64,000 nucleotides of DNA from Streptomyces sp. NBC_01381 (GCF_026340305.1 NZ_JAPEPI010000001.1:3162001-3226000), one strand, 5' to 3'; numbered from the stretch's first letter, positions 17,419 to 26,415 are shown. Numbers and translations: made by a program. Notes: a model not told the origin generated them from the sequence alone.

Positions 17419-17843
17419 CCCTCCAGGCCCCGCAGCCGCTCCATGTCGCGGCGGTCGCGCTTCGTGGGGCGGCCCGTGCCCCGGTCGCGTACGCCGGCGG
17501 GGGCGACCGCCTCGCGGGGCGGCGGGGGAGGGCTGTTGTCGACGTAGCACTCGACGGCGACCGGCGGGCCGACGCGTTTGCGGATGACGCGCTTGACCAC
17601 GACGACGTGCTCCCGGCCGCCCGCATGGCGCAGCCGCACCTCGTCGCCCACGCGTACGCCGTAAGCGGGCTTCACGCGCTCGCCGTTGACCCGTACATGG
17701 CCGCCCTTGCAGGCCGCCGCGCCCATCGAGCGGGTCTTGACCAGGCGTACGGACCAGATCCAGGCGTCGACGCGCACGGAACCCTCGCCCGCGCCCGCCG
17801 CGCCGCCGTTGCCCTTGCCGCCGCTCGAAGTCTCCGAAGCCAT
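17415..17843 (-). CDS. S4-domain RNA-binding protein (Hsp15-like)
   Basis: A 142-aa protein. After a Gly/Ala-rich lead of 20 residues it has an S4 domain (about 23-85). The pattern is VRVDAWIWSVRLVKTRSMGAAACKGGHVRVNGERVKPAYGVRVGDEV, as in heat-shock protein Hsp15, which binds stalled 50S subunits carrying peptidyl-tRNA. The C-terminus is basic (GRPTKRDRRDMERLRGL). Role in ribosome rescue is inferred from the family. Monocistronic, divergent from the peptidase. Confidence 0.85.
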   Translation of the reverse strand: MASETSSGGKGNGGAAGAGEGSVRVDAWIWSVRLVKTRSMGAAACKGGHVRVNGERVKPAYGVRVGDEVRLRHAGGREHVVVVKRVIRKRVGPPVAVECYVDNSPPPPPREAVAPAGVRDRGTGRPTKRDRRDMERLRGLEG

Positions 17844-18033
17844 GCCCCGACTTTAGACCCTGTCCGGCGGACGGGACCGGGACAACGGCCGGGCAACGGG
17901 CGGGCAAGGGCCAGGGCGGCAGCAGGGCCGCATCGCCGTGCGCACGGCGAGCCGTCCGGGAAGCACCCGTCCCCTGGTCCGATAATTCGGGCTGATCGCC
18001 GCAAAGCGGGACGAAGAACGAGGGGTGCCGCCC

Positions 18034-19398
18034 ATGAAGCCCGAAGACACCGTCGCCACCGTCGACGACCTGATGGACACGCTCCGTGCCGACCTCGAGC
18101 GGCTCGCCGCGATCCCGTCGATCGCCTTCCCCGGTTTCCCGGCCGAGGCGGTGTTCGCGGCGCACGATCTGGTCGTCGAGCTGTTGCGGGGTGCGGGGGT
18201 GCCCACTGTCGAGCGGCTCGATCTGCCGAACACCGCGCCCGTGATCTACGGCGAGATCCCGCCGCCGAGCCCCGACGCACCCACGGTCCTGCTCTACGGC
18301 CACTACGACGTCCAGCCGCCCGGCGACCAGAGCCTGTGGAAGTCGCCGCCCTTCGAGCCGACGCCCATCGAGGGCGGGCTACGGGCCCGGGGCATCGCGG
18401 ACGACAAGTCCAATGTGATCGCGCACCTGGGGATGCTGCGCGCGTACGAGGGGCGGCCGCCCGTCGGGATCAAGATCGTCATCGAGGGGCAGGAGGAGTA
18501 CGGCAGCACCTTCGACGACTATCCGCCCACCGACCCGGAGCGGTTCGCCTGTGACGCCATGGTCATCGCCGACCTCGGCAATCTCCGGCCCGGCACCCCC
18601 ACCCTCACCACCGCGCTGCGCGGCGCCTCCGAGGTGATCGTCGAGGTGCGCACCCTCGAAGAGCCGCGCCACAGCGGGGAGTTCGGCGGGGCGGCGCCCG
18701 ACGCCCTGGTCGTACTCCTCAAGGCGCTCGCCACGCTCCACGACGTACACGGGGATGTGGCCGTGGAGGGGCTGCGGCGTGCGGAGTGGAGCGGCACCAG
18801 TTACACCGAGGAGGAGTTCCGTGAGCTCGCCGGGGTGCTTGACGGGGTGCCGCTCGTCGGCAGCGGCGGCCTGGGGGAGCGGCTCTGGAGCGGCCCCGCG
18901 ATCACCGTCATCGGCCTGGACGCGCCCGGCGTGGAGGATGCCGCTTCGGCCGTCGTGCCGTACGCGAGGGCCAAGCTGAACCTGCGCTTCCACCCGCGTC
19001 AGGACCCGAAGGAGGCGCAGGCCAAGCTGGTCGACCACCTGCGCTCGCTCAAGCCGTTCGGGGTCCCGCTCACCGTCACGCCCGGCGACACCGGCCCCGG
19101 CTATGAGGCGGCCACCGGCGGCCCCGCCTACCGTGCCGCGCGTGCCGCGCTCAAGGAGGCCTGGGGCGAGGACGCCTCGTCCGTCGCGACCGGCGGCTCC
19201 ATCCCGCTGGTCAACGGCCTGGCGAAGGCGGCACCCGGCGCGGAGGTGCTGCTCTTCGGCGCCCAGGACAGCATGTGCAATCTGCACGCCCCGAACGAGC
19301 GCGTCCTCTTCTCCGAGCTGCGCAACACGGTCGTCGCGATGTGCGCCTTCGTCCGCGAGTACGCCGCCGACTTCCCGGCCGGGGGCGGCGCCGCGTGA
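18034..19398 (+). CDS. M20-family zinc dipeptidase
   Basis: A 454-aa cytoplasmic metallopeptidase. Metal-binding and catalytic motifs are present in order: LLYGHYDVQP (His/Asp), the general base in IEGQEEYGS (Glu-Glu), and a His in the C-terminal SMCNLHAPNERVL. A dimerisation domain lies between them. I chose the ATG at 18034 (AGGGG 8 bases upstream) over a GTG at 18025. It hydrolyses dipeptides or small amide-linked substrates by family. It overlaps the following carrier gene by 4 bp (GTGA), so peptide cleavage and product transport may be coupled. Confidence 0.87.
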   Translation: MKPEDTVATVDDLMDTLRADLERLAAIPSIAFPGFPAEAVFAAHDLVVELLRGAGVPTVERLDLPNTAPVIYGEIPPPSPDAPTVLLYGHYDVQPPGDQSLWKSPPFEPTPIEGGLRARGIADDKSNVIAHLGMLRAYEGRPPVGIKIVIEGQEEYGSTFDDYPPTDPERFACDAMVIADLGNLRPGTPTLTTALRGASEVIVEVRTLEEPRHSGEFGGAAPDALVVLLKALATLHDVHGDVAVEGLRRAEWSGTSYTEEEFRELAGVLDGVPLVGSGGLGERLWSGPAITVIGLDAPGVEDAASAVVPYARAKLNLRFHPRQDPKEAQAKLVDHLRSLKPFGVPLTVTPGDTGPGYEAATGGPAYRAARAALKEAWGEDASSVATGGSIPLVNGLAKAAPGAEVLLFGAQDSMCNLHAPNERVLFSELRNTVVAMCAFVREYAADFPAGGGAA

Positions 19399-20933
19399 GC
19401 ACGACCGATACGGATCCCGAACCGGGTACCGAAGAGCCCGCGCGGAAAGGGAAGTTCACCTTCCCCAGCGCGCTGACGGTCCTCGCGATCGTCACCGTGG
19501 CCGTCTGGCTGCTCGCCTTCCTCATCCCGTCCGGCCAGTACGACCGCGACGACTCGGGCGCTCCCGTCCAGGGCACCTACCACCGGGTCGACTCCGGCCA
19601 GTCGTTCGTCGACCGGCTGGGCGACCTCTTCCTCGCCCCGGTCAACGGCCTCTACGGCATCCAGGACGAGAAGACCTCGCTGGTCGCGCCGGACAACGTC
19701 GGCGCGCTGTACGGCAGCGCGGGGGTCTTCCTCTTCGTACTCGCCATCGGTGCCTTCATCACCGTCGTCTTCGCCACCGGCGCGCTCGACCGTGGCATCG
19801 GTCGGCTCGCGCACCGGCTGCGCGATCGCGGGGCGCTGCTCATCGCCGGTGTCATGGTCGTCTTCTCCGTCCTCGGCACGGTCGAGGGGTTCGCGGAGGA
19901 GACGCTGGGTTTCTACGGCCTGATCGTGCCGCTGATGCTCGCGCTCGGATACGACCGCATGACCGCCGTCGGCGCGATCATCCTCGGCGCGGGTGTCGGC
20001 GTCCTGTGCTCGACGGTGAACCCCTTCGCGACGGGCGTCGCCTCGTCCGCCGCCGACATCTCGCTCGGCGACGGCATCGTGCTGCGCTTCGCCATGTGGA
20101 TCGTCCTGACGGCCGTGACGGTCGCCTACGTCATCCGCTACGCCAGGCGCGTCCAGCGCAGCCCGGAGCGCTCGCTCTCCGGGTTCCTGCCCGGCGACCG
20201 GGACCAGGAGCAGGCCTCGGCGGGGGCGGCGGAGGTGCCCGAGCTCACCGGTCTGCACAAGGCGGTGCTCATCGTGACCGCGCTCGTCTTCGCCTTCATG
20301 ATCTTCTCGGTGGTGCCGTGGCGGAGCGCGCTCACCGGCGACGCGGACGCCGAGCCGTACGGCTTCGAACTGGGCTGGTCCTTCCCGGAGTTGGCCGCCC
20401 TGTTCCTGTGCGCGGCGGTCCTTGTCGGGCTCGTCGCGCGGATGGGGGAGCAGAAGCTCAGCTCGACGATCATCCAGGGCGCGGCCGACTTCGTCTCGCC
20501 GGCGCTTGTCATCCTGCTGGCCCGCGGCGTCACGACGATCATGAACAATTCGAAGATCACGGACACCGTGCTCCACTCGATCGAGGGGGTGGTCAAGGGC
20601 ACGTCGTCGAGCCTGTTCGCGATCATCGTCTTCATCGTGAACCTGCCCCTCGCCTTCCTGATCCCCTCCACCTCCGGGCATGCCACCCTCGCCATGCCGA
20701 TCCTCGCCCCGCTCGCCGACTTCGCCGGGGTCTCGCGCGCGGTCGTCGTCACGGCCTGGCAGTCGGCCAGCGGCTGGATGAACCTGTGGGTTCCGACCAC
20801 GGCGGTGACCATCGGCGGCGTCGCGCTCGCGAAGGTCGGCTACGACAAGTACCTGCGGTTCGTGTGGCCGCTGCTGGCGGTGCTGTCCGTGCTCATCTGC
20901 GGGTTTGTGGCGCTGGGGGCGGCGGTGACCTGA
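19395..20933 (+). CDS. YfcC-family carrier (C4-dicarboxylate/arginine-ornithine type)
   Basis: A 512-aa integral membrane protein with about 12 hydrophobic segments. The first is at ALTVLAIVTVAVWLLAFLIPSGQY, the signature start of YfcC/ArcD-like carriers. Conserved later stretches include ILGAGVGVLCSTVNPFATGVAS and FLIPSTSGHATLAMPILAPLAD (re-entrant loop motifs of ion transporters). The GTG at 19395 overlaps the dipeptidase stop, so translation is probably coupled. Likely an amino acid or basic peptide-derived solute carrier; substrate not determined. Confidence 0.82.
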   Translation: MSTTDTDPEPGTEEPARKGKFTFPSALTVLAIVTVAVWLLAFLIPSGQYDRDDSGAPVQGTYHRVDSGQSFVDRLGDLFLAPVNGLYGIQDEKTSLVAPDNVGALYGSAGVFLFVLAIGAFITVVFATGALDRGIGRLAHRLRDRGALLIAGVMVVFSVLGTVEGFAEETLGFYGLIVPLMLALGYDRMTAVGAIILGAGVGVLCSTVNPFATGVASSAADISLGDGIVLRFAMWIVLTAVTVAYVIRYARRVQRSPERSLSGFLPGDRDQEQASAGAAEVPELTGLHKAVLIVTALVFAFMIFSVVPWRSALTGDADAEPYGFELGWSFPELAALFLCAAVLVGLVARMGEQKLSSTIIQGAADFVSPALVILLARGVTTIMNNSKITDTVLHSIEGVVKGTSSSLFAIIVFIVNLPLAFLIPSTSGHATLAMPILAPLADFAGVSRAVVVTAWQSASGWMNLWVPTTAVTIGGVALAKVGYDKYLRFVWPLLAVLSVLICGFVALGAAVT

Positions 20934-20944
20934 GGTTGGCCGGC

Positions 20945-21012
20945 GTCAGTCCGCTTCCTCGGTCAGTCCGCTTCCTCGGTCAGTCCGCTTTCTCGGTCAG
21001 TCCGCTTCCTCT
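20945..21012. repeat. Four tandem 17-bp repeats between convergent genes
   Basis: Units begin at 20945, 20962, 20979 and 20996, with one base difference in the third and one at the end of the fourth. The last unit contains the end of the GntR gene, including its stop codon, as if the gene's 3' end had been duplicated outward. Confidence 0.85.
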
Positions 21013-21668
21013 TCCTCGCCGAAGAGATGCCACACCGTGGAGCGGTAGTTGGTCCGCACATGGACCAGCGCATGCGCCCGTGCGCGCTCCGCATCCCCCG
21101 ACGCCACCGCCTCGTACAGCTCACGGTGTTCCTCAAGCAGGTGTGCCCACTCCTCGTTTCGCCGCGTCATCCACCGAAGCCGCCCGTCGACCGGTTCCAT
21201 GACGGACGTCAGCAGGCTGTTGCCCGCCATCGCCAGGATGCGGTCGTGGAAGCGGGTGTTGATGTCCGTGATCGCCTCGGCGTCCGCCGTGCGGGTCGCC
21301 TCCGCCGCGCTGTCGAGGAGGGCCGAAAGCTCCGCGAGGCCCTCCTCGGTGGCCCGCTGTGCCGCGCGCCCCGCGGCGAAGACCTCCAACGCCTCGCGCA
21401 GTTCGAAGAGTTCGGTGACGTCGGTGCGGGTCAGCCGGCGCACCACGGTCCTGCGCGGCGTCTCGAAGGTGATGAAGCCCTCGGCGACCAGCGCCCGGAT
21501 CGCCTCGCGCACCGGGACCCTGGACACCCCCAGGCGGTCGGCGAGTTCGCGTTCGACCAGGCGGTCGCCCGGGCCGAGGCGTCCGGCGATGATCTCCTGC
21601 CGCAGCTCGGCGAGCACGCGTTCGCGTACGGCGCCCAGCGGCTGCTCCACGGTCGTCATGGTGTCCAT
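20997..21668 (-). CDS. GntR-family (FadR/FCD subfamily) transcriptional regulator
   Basis: About 223 residues. The N-terminal winged helix-turn-helix is clear (GPGDRLVERELADRLGVSRVPVREAIRALVAEGFI). The C-terminal helical FCD ligand-binding domain has the metal-binding pattern (ELREALEV, D-x-x-FH in NTRFHDRIL, and H residues near EEHRELYEAV). Several close Met codons (21671, 21668, 21659) make the start uncertain. It is divergent from the NCS1 permease gene, and two perfect palindromes lie between them. It is probably an autoregulated repressor of the permease-racemase operon. Confidence 0.88.
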   Translation of the reverse strand: MDTMTTVEQPLGAVRERVLAELRQEIIAGRLGPGDRLVERELADRLGVSRVPVREAIRALVAEGFITFETPRRTVVRRLTRTDVTELFELREALEVFAAGRAAQRATEEGLAELSALLDSAAEATRTADAEAITDINTRFHDRILAMAGNSLLTSVMEPVDGRLRWMTRRNEEWAHLLEEHRELYEAVASGDAERARAHALVHVRTNYRSTVWHLFGEEEEAD

Positions 21669-21752
21669 CATTGCCGAACCCGGCATCGATTTACCGATTC
21701 GTAACCGTACGGACATTGCCGGGCGCCGCCGGGGGCGGGACTATGGCGGCAC

Positions 21753-21781
21753 TTTGGTATACCAAACTTTGGTATACCAAA
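21753..21781. promoter_or_regulatory. Tandem palindromic operator of the GntR regulator
   Basis: TTTGGTATACCAAA occurs twice, at 21753-21766 and 21768-21781. Each is a perfect 14-bp palindrome, with centres 15 bp apart. The core TGGTATACCA fits the known T-x-GT-N-AC-x-A preference of FadR-type GntR proteins. The operator is 36 bp before the permease start. Confidence 0.85.
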
Positions 21782-21816
21782 GATGCCGCACCTCCGTCCC
21801 CAGCTCAGGAGGCCCC

Positions 21817-23313
21817 GTGTCCCTCGCCCAGCGCGCCGACTCCCCCGGCGCGACGCACGACTTCGTCCCCGATCCCCGGCTCACCAACGAAGACCTCGCC
21901 CCCACCGCCGAACGCAAGTGGAAGGTCTTCGACCTCTTCGCCCTTTGGATGTCCGACGTCCACAACCTCGGCAACTACACCTTCGCCGCAGGCCTGTTGG
22001 TGCTCGGGCTCAACGTCTGGCAGATCTTCACCTCGCTGCTCGTCGGCTTCGTACTGATCTACGCCGGAATGAACATGATGGGGCGCATCGGCCAGCGCCA
22101 CGGCGTGCCGTTCCCCGTGGTCAGCCGCATCAGCTTTGGTGTCTGGGGCGCCAACATCCCCGCCCTTATCCGGGCCGTGATCGCCATCATGTGGTACGGA
22201 ATCCAGACCTATCTGGCCTCCATCGCGGTCAACGTGATGCTCATCGCCGCCTTCCCGGGCCTGGAGTCGTGGACCGAGGGCTCCTTCCTCGGGCTGCACG
22301 CGCTCGGCTGGTGTTCCTTCGTCGCCCTCTGGCTGGTGCAGGGGCTGATCATGACCCAGGGCATGGAGTCCGTACGGAAGTTCCAGGACTTCTGCGGGCC
22401 CGCCATCTGGGTCGTGATGATCGCCCTCGCCGTGTGGATCCTCTGGAAGGCCGGCTGGACCATCTCGCTCACCAGCACCCCGAACCCCGTCTCCACGGGC
22501 GAGCAGGTGCGGCAGTGGTTCGGCGCCATCGGGCTCATCCTCGCCACCTACGGCACGCTGATGCTCAACTTCTGCGACTTCTCGCGCTTCGCCTCCGACT
22601 ACCGCACCGTCAAGCGCGGCAACTTCTGGGGACTGCCCATCAATTCGACCGCCTTCGTGATCCTGTCGGTCGTGGTCACGGCCGGGAGCCTGGAAGTCTT
22701 CGGGAAGGCCATCACCGATCCCGCCGAACTCGTCGCCGAGATCGGCAACACCTGGGTGCTGATCTTCGGGGCGCTCACCTTCGCCGTCGCCACGATGGGC
22801 GTGAACATCGTCGCCAACTTCGTCTCGCCCGCGTACGACCTGGCCAATGTCTGGCCGCAGAAGATCACCTTCAAGATCGGCGGACTCATCTCCACGGTCG
22901 CCGCGCTCCTTGTCACGCCGTGGAACCTGTACTCCAACCCGACCGTCGTGAACTACTTCCTCGGGGGGCTCGGCGCCTTCCTCGGGCCGCTGTTCGGCAT
23001 CATCGCCGTCGACTACTTCTGGGTGAAGCGCGGCCGCATCGACACCGAGGCGCTCTTCAAGGCCGAGCCGGGATCGCCGTACTACTACAAGAAGGGCGTC
23101 AACCCCAAGGCGCTCGCGGCCTTCCTGCCGACGGCGGGCTTCGCGGCGGTGTGCGCGCTGGTTCCGTTCTTCGACTACGTGGCCCCGTACTCGTGGTTCA
23201 TCGGGACCGCGACGGCCGCGCTGTTGTACGGCGCGCTGTGCCGCTCGGAGCGGACCGCTTCGGCCGTCGAGTCCGTCGAGTCCGCCGAGGCCCCGGCCGA
23301 GGTGGAGGGCTAA
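21817..23313 (+). CDS. NCS1-family nucleobase/hydantoin/allantoin permease
   Basis: A 498-aa transporter with about 12 transmembrane helices. Family signatures are the N-terminal NEDLAPTAERKWKVFDLFALWMSDVHNLGNYTFAAGL, RISFGVWGANIPALIRAVIAIMWYGIQT, and FCDFSRFASDYRTVKRGNFWGLPIN. The GTG at 21817 follows a full AGGAGG site. NCS1 carriers import purines, pyrimidines, hydantoins or allantoin. The adjacent racemase-like gene starting at the next base favours a hydantoin or allantoin-like substrate. Confidence 0.9.
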   Translation: MSLAQRADSPGATHDFVPDPRLTNEDLAPTAERKWKVFDLFALWMSDVHNLGNYTFAAGLLVLGLNVWQIFTSLLVGFVLIYAGMNMMGRIGQRHGVPFPVVSRISFGVWGANIPALIRAVIAIMWYGIQTYLASIAVNVMLIAAFPGLESWTEGSFLGLHALGWCSFVALWLVQGLIMTQGMESVRKFQDFCGPAIWVVMIALAVWILWKAGWTISLTSTPNPVSTGEQVRQWFGAIGLILATYGTLMLNFCDFSRFASDYRTVKRGNFWGLPINSTAFVILSVVVTAGSLEVFGKAITDPAELVAEIGNTWVLIFGALTFAVATMGVNIVANFVSPAYDLANVWPQKITFKIGGLISTVAALLVTPWNLYSNPTVVNYFLGGLGAFLGPLFGIIAVDYFWVKRGRIDTEALFKAEPGSPYYYKKGVNPKALAAFLPTAGFAAVCALVPFFDYVAPYSWFIGTATAALLYGALCRSERTASAVESVESAEAPAEVEG

Positions 23314-24033
23314 GTGCGCATCGTCGTCACCAACTGCAACACCACGCGGTCGATGACCGAGGAGATCGTGCGCGGCGCCCGGGACGCGGCCGCCCCGGGC
23401 ACCACGATCACCGGGCTCACCCCCGCCTGGGGCCCCGAGTCCGCCGAGGGGTGGCTCGACAGCTATCTCTCGGCGGCCGCCGTCCTCGACACCTTGCGTG
23501 GTTACGAGGGTTCGTACGACGCCGTGGTCATGGCCGGTTTCGGTGAGCACGGACGCGAGGGCGCCCGGGAGCTGCTCGACGTGCCCGTCGTCGACATCAC
23601 CGAGGCGGCCGCCCATCTGGCCTGTCTGCTCGGGCGGCGGTACGGCGTCGTCACCACCCTCGACCGGGCCCGCGGCCAGATCGAGGACAGCCTGCACGCG
23701 GCGGGCGTCGCCCGGAACTGCGCGGCCGTCGTCGGCACCGGGCGCGGCGTCCTCGACCTAAAGGACGAGGAGGCCACCCTGCGCGCCTTCCTCGCCGCCG
23801 CCGGGCGGGCGCGGGACGCGGGGGCCGAGGTTCTGGTGCTCGGCTGCGCCGGGATGACCGGGCTGCAGGAGAAGGTCGGCGCCGCGCTCGACATGCCGGT
23901 GGTCGACGGTGTGGCCGCCGCCGTGAAGCTGGCCGAGTCGCTCGTCGGGCTCGGCCTGACCACCAGCCGGATCGGCGGATATGCCAAACCCCTGCCGAAG
24001 AGCCGAACTTGGGCGCCGCCGCCGTCGGAGTGA
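23314..24033 (+). CDS. Asp/Glu/hydantoin racemase-family protein
   Basis: A 239-aa protein beginning with a GTG directly after the permease stop. Family features are TNCNTT at the N-terminus (usually N-P-N-T), GRRYGVVTTL, and LGCAGMTGL with a catalytic-type Cys178. The position of the first catalytic Cys (normally A-C-F/W-G-D-P) reads AGFGEHG here, so residue 75 is Gly. Hydantoin and allantoin racemases use two Cys as acid and base. With one missing the protein may be a non-racemising relative or use a different mechanism. Confidence 0.78.
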   Translation: MRIVVTNCNTTRSMTEEIVRGARDAAAPGTTITGLTPAWGPESAEGWLDSYLSAAAVLDTLRGYEGSYDAVVMAGFGEHGREGARELLDVPVVDITEAAAHLACLLGRRYGVVTTLDRARGQIEDSLHAAGVARNCAAVVGTGRGVLDLKDEEATLRAFLAAAGRARDAGAEVLVLGCAGMTGLQEKVGAALDMPVVDGVAAAVKLAESLVGLGLTTSRIGGYAKPLPKSRTWAPPPSE

Positions 24034-24151
24034 TGTTCGGGAACGATCTGTGGCGCGAACGGCGGGGGACAGTGCGCTGCGCGGGCCGGGCCACCGCAGA
24101 CTCCGTGCAAGGCGCCGGGCAGGTCCGGCGCCGAGCAACTGGAGGTGCCCG

Positions 24152-25204
24152 GTGTCGCAGCCGACCGTCCGGTCCGGCGGGGCCCGACCCCGTCCCCGCG
24201 CCGCCCTTCGCCGTACCGTCCGCTCCGGGCTCCTGGCCGCCGCGCTGCTGCTCGGCGCGGCGGCTAGCGGGTGCGCTGGCGCGCCCGGGACTCCCGGAGC
24301 TCTGGGGGCGTCCGAGTCCGTGCCGCAGGACACCGCCTTCTGGGTCGAACCGGACAGCTCCGCCGCCCTCCAGGCGGCCGAGTGGCGACGCCAGGGTCAC
24401 ACCTCCGAAGCGCTGCTCATGGACCGCATCGGCGGCCGCGCCCAGGCCGTGTGGCTGCACGACGAGGGGCCGGGACCAAGAGTCCGTGCGGTCACGGGGG
24501 CGGCGGCCGGCGCGGGGCGCGTCCCCGTACTCGTCGCGTACTACATTCCGCACCGCGACTGCGGCGACCACTCCCGGGGCGGCGCGGCGAGCGCGGCGGA
24601 GTACCGGCTGTGGATCGAGGAGTTCGCGGCGGCGATCGGCGACCGTGCCGCGTACGTGATCGTCGAACCGGACGCCGTCGCGCGGGAGGTGGCGGGCTGT
24701 GACATGGCCGACGCCGGGGAGCGGTACGCGCTGCTCGCGCACGCCGTCGACCGCCTCAAGGCCCGCCCGAACACCAAGGTGTACCTCGACGCGGGCAACG
24801 CCGACTGGATCCCCGATGAGGAGCGCCTGGTCACCCCGCTGCGGCAGTCCGGGATCGCCAAGGCCGACGGCTTCGCGCTCAACGTGTCCAACTACCAGAC
24901 CGACGCGGTTAGTTCGGCGTACGGGCATCGCCTCGCGGCCAGCATCGGCGGCGCCAAGCACTTCGTCGTCGACAGCAGCCGCAACGGCAACGGCCCCTAC
25001 ACCGGCGACGGATCGACCTGGTGCAACCCGCCGGGCCGCGCCCTCGGCACCCCGCCCACCACCCTCACCGGCGACCTCGCGCTCGACGCCTACCTGTGGA
25101 TCAAGCGCCCCGGTGAGTCCGACGGCACCTGCCGGGGCGGGCCGGAGGCGGGAGAATGGTGGCCGCAGTATGCGCTGGGCCTTGCGAGCCGGGCCAAGAG
25201 CTGA
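24152..25204 (+). CDS. Glycoside hydrolase family 6 (cellulase-like), exported lipoprotein candidate
   Basis: A 350-aa protein from the GTG at 24152, with GGAGG 6 bases upstream. The N-terminal signal has a hydrophobic stretch ending AASGC, a possible lipobox. GH6 signatures are present: YYIPHRDCG (Asp as proton donor region), YVIVEPDAVA, VYLDAGNADWI, FALNVSNYQ and FVVDSSRNGNGP. GH6 enzymes hydrolyse beta-1,4-glucan with inversion. No carbohydrate-binding module is attached. Possibly active on host wall or plant-derived glucans. Confidence 0.87.
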   Translation: MSQPTVRSGGARPRPRAALRRTVRSGLLAAALLLGAAASGCAGAPGTPGALGASESVPQDTAFWVEPDSSAALQAAEWRRQGHTSEALLMDRIGGRAQAVWLHDEGPGPRVRAVTGAAAGAGRVPVLVAYYIPHRDCGDHSRGGAASAAEYRLWIEEFAAAIGDRAAYVIVEPDAVAREVAGCDMADAGERYALLAHAVDRLKARPNTKVYLDAGNADWIPDEERLVTPLRQSGIAKADGFALNVSNYQTDAVSSAYGHRLAASIGGAKHFVVDSSRNGNGPYTGDGSTWCNPPGRALGTPPTTLTGDLALDAYLWIKRPGESDGTCRGGPEAGEWWPQYALGLASRAKS

Positions 25205-25238
25205 GCGCTCCGAGGCGCGTGGACGAAGGGAGACGACC

Positions 25239-26309
25239 ATGACAGGGACGGCCCCGCAGGACCCGCAGGACCCGCAGGACCCGGCGAGCGAGGGCGACAG
25301 TGCACTGCGGGCCTGGCGGACCATCGGGCCGCTGATGGACCTGATCACCCCCATGGCCCTGCGGACGGCCGCCACGCTGGGCATCGCCGACCTGATCGCC
25401 GACGGCTCCGGGCCGATCGACGACCTCGCCCGGCGCTCGGGGACCGATCGGGACGCGCTCGGCCGGATGCTGCGGCACCTGGTGTGCCACGGCGTCTTCA
25501 CCGAGCCGGAGCCCGGGCGCTTCGGGCTCAACGGCACCGCGGAGCTGCTGCGTTCCGGTCACCCGGCACAGCTGCGGAGCTGGCTCGACCTCGACGGTTT
25601 CGGCGGCACGATGGACCTGGCGTTCACCGGCCTGATGCACACCGTCCGCACCGGGGAGCCCGCCTGGCAGAAGGTCTTCGGCGCCCCGTTCTGGCCCTAT
25701 CTGGCGGCGCATCCGGACATGGCGGCCTCCTTCGACGCCACCATGTCGTCCGGCGCGGCCTTCGTGGCGGACGCGGCCGGAGGCTACGACTGGTCCTCGG
25801 CCCGGCACGTGACCGATGTCGGCGGCGGCGCCGGCGCGCTGCTCGCCGAGGTGCTCGCGACCCACCTGGACCTGCGGGCCACCCTGCTCGACCTCCCCGA
25901 GACCGCCGAGCGGGGCCGGGAGTTCCTCGCCGCGCGCGGCCTCGCGGACCGGTGCGAGATCGTCGGGCAGAGCTTCTTCGACCCCCTGCCCGCAGGTTCG
26001 GACGTGTACATCCTCAGCGGAGTGGTGCACGACTGGGGCGACACGCAGGCCCGTGCCGTCCTGCGCCGGTGTGCGGAGGCGGCCGGGGAGCACGGCCGGG
26101 TCGTCGTCATCGAGACGTCCGCCGACGACCCGGCGTCCTTCGCGGAGATGGACCTGCGCATGCTGGTCCTCGCGGGCGGCCGGGAACGCGGCGTCGACGA
26201 GTACGCGGCGCTGACCTCCGACAGCGGGCTGCGTGTCGCAGGCGTGCACACGACACCGCTGGGCCAGGTGATCCTCGACTGCGTCACGCCGCCGGCGGCG
26301 GCCCCGTAA
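25239..26309 (+). CDS. O-methyltransferase (acetylserotonin/hydroxyindole family)
   Basis: A 356-aa protein from the ATG at 25239 (GAAGGGAGA upstream). After a short tandem DPQ repeat there is a dimerisation winged-helix domain (about 20-100). The SAM-binding O-methyltransferase domain follows, with HVTDVGGGAGALLAEVLA, ATLLDLPE and the His base region GVVHDWGD. This architecture is common in natural-product methylation. No biosynthetic cluster is seen around it. The stop codon lies inside copy B of the dispersed repeat. Confidence 0.85.
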   Translation: MTGTAPQDPQDPQDPASEGDSALRAWRTIGPLMDLITPMALRTAATLGIADLIADGSGPIDDLARRSGTDRDALGRMLRHLVCHGVFTEPEPGRFGLNGTAELLRSGHPAQLRSWLDLDGFGGTMDLAFTGLMHTVRTGEPAWQKVFGAPFWPYLAAHPDMAASFDATMSSGAAFVADAAGGYDWSSARHVTDVGGGAGALLAEVLATHLDLRATLLDLPETAERGREFLAARGLADRCEIVGQSFFDPLPAGSDVYILSGVVHDWGDTQARAVLRRCAEAAGEHGRVVVIETSADDPASFAEMDLRMLVLAGGRERGVDEYAALTSDSGLRVAGVHTTPLGQVILDCVTPPAAAP

Positions 26310-26407
26310 GGGGCGCGGGGCTGTGACATATGCGGCTCCGCCGCGTGGGCGCGACCAGCCCCCACCGGCCCGCGGGTTCAATACCGCACTCCCCGCGGAG
26401 CGCTCAG
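26302..26407. repeat. Dispersed intergenic repeat, copy B (106 bp)
   Basis: Differs from copy A (17313-17418) at three positions, all in the last third. It supplies the TAA stop of the O-methyltransferase within CCCC-GTAA-GGGG and lies before the convergent RidA gene. Confidence 0.9.
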
Positions 26408-26415
26408 CGAGCCGC

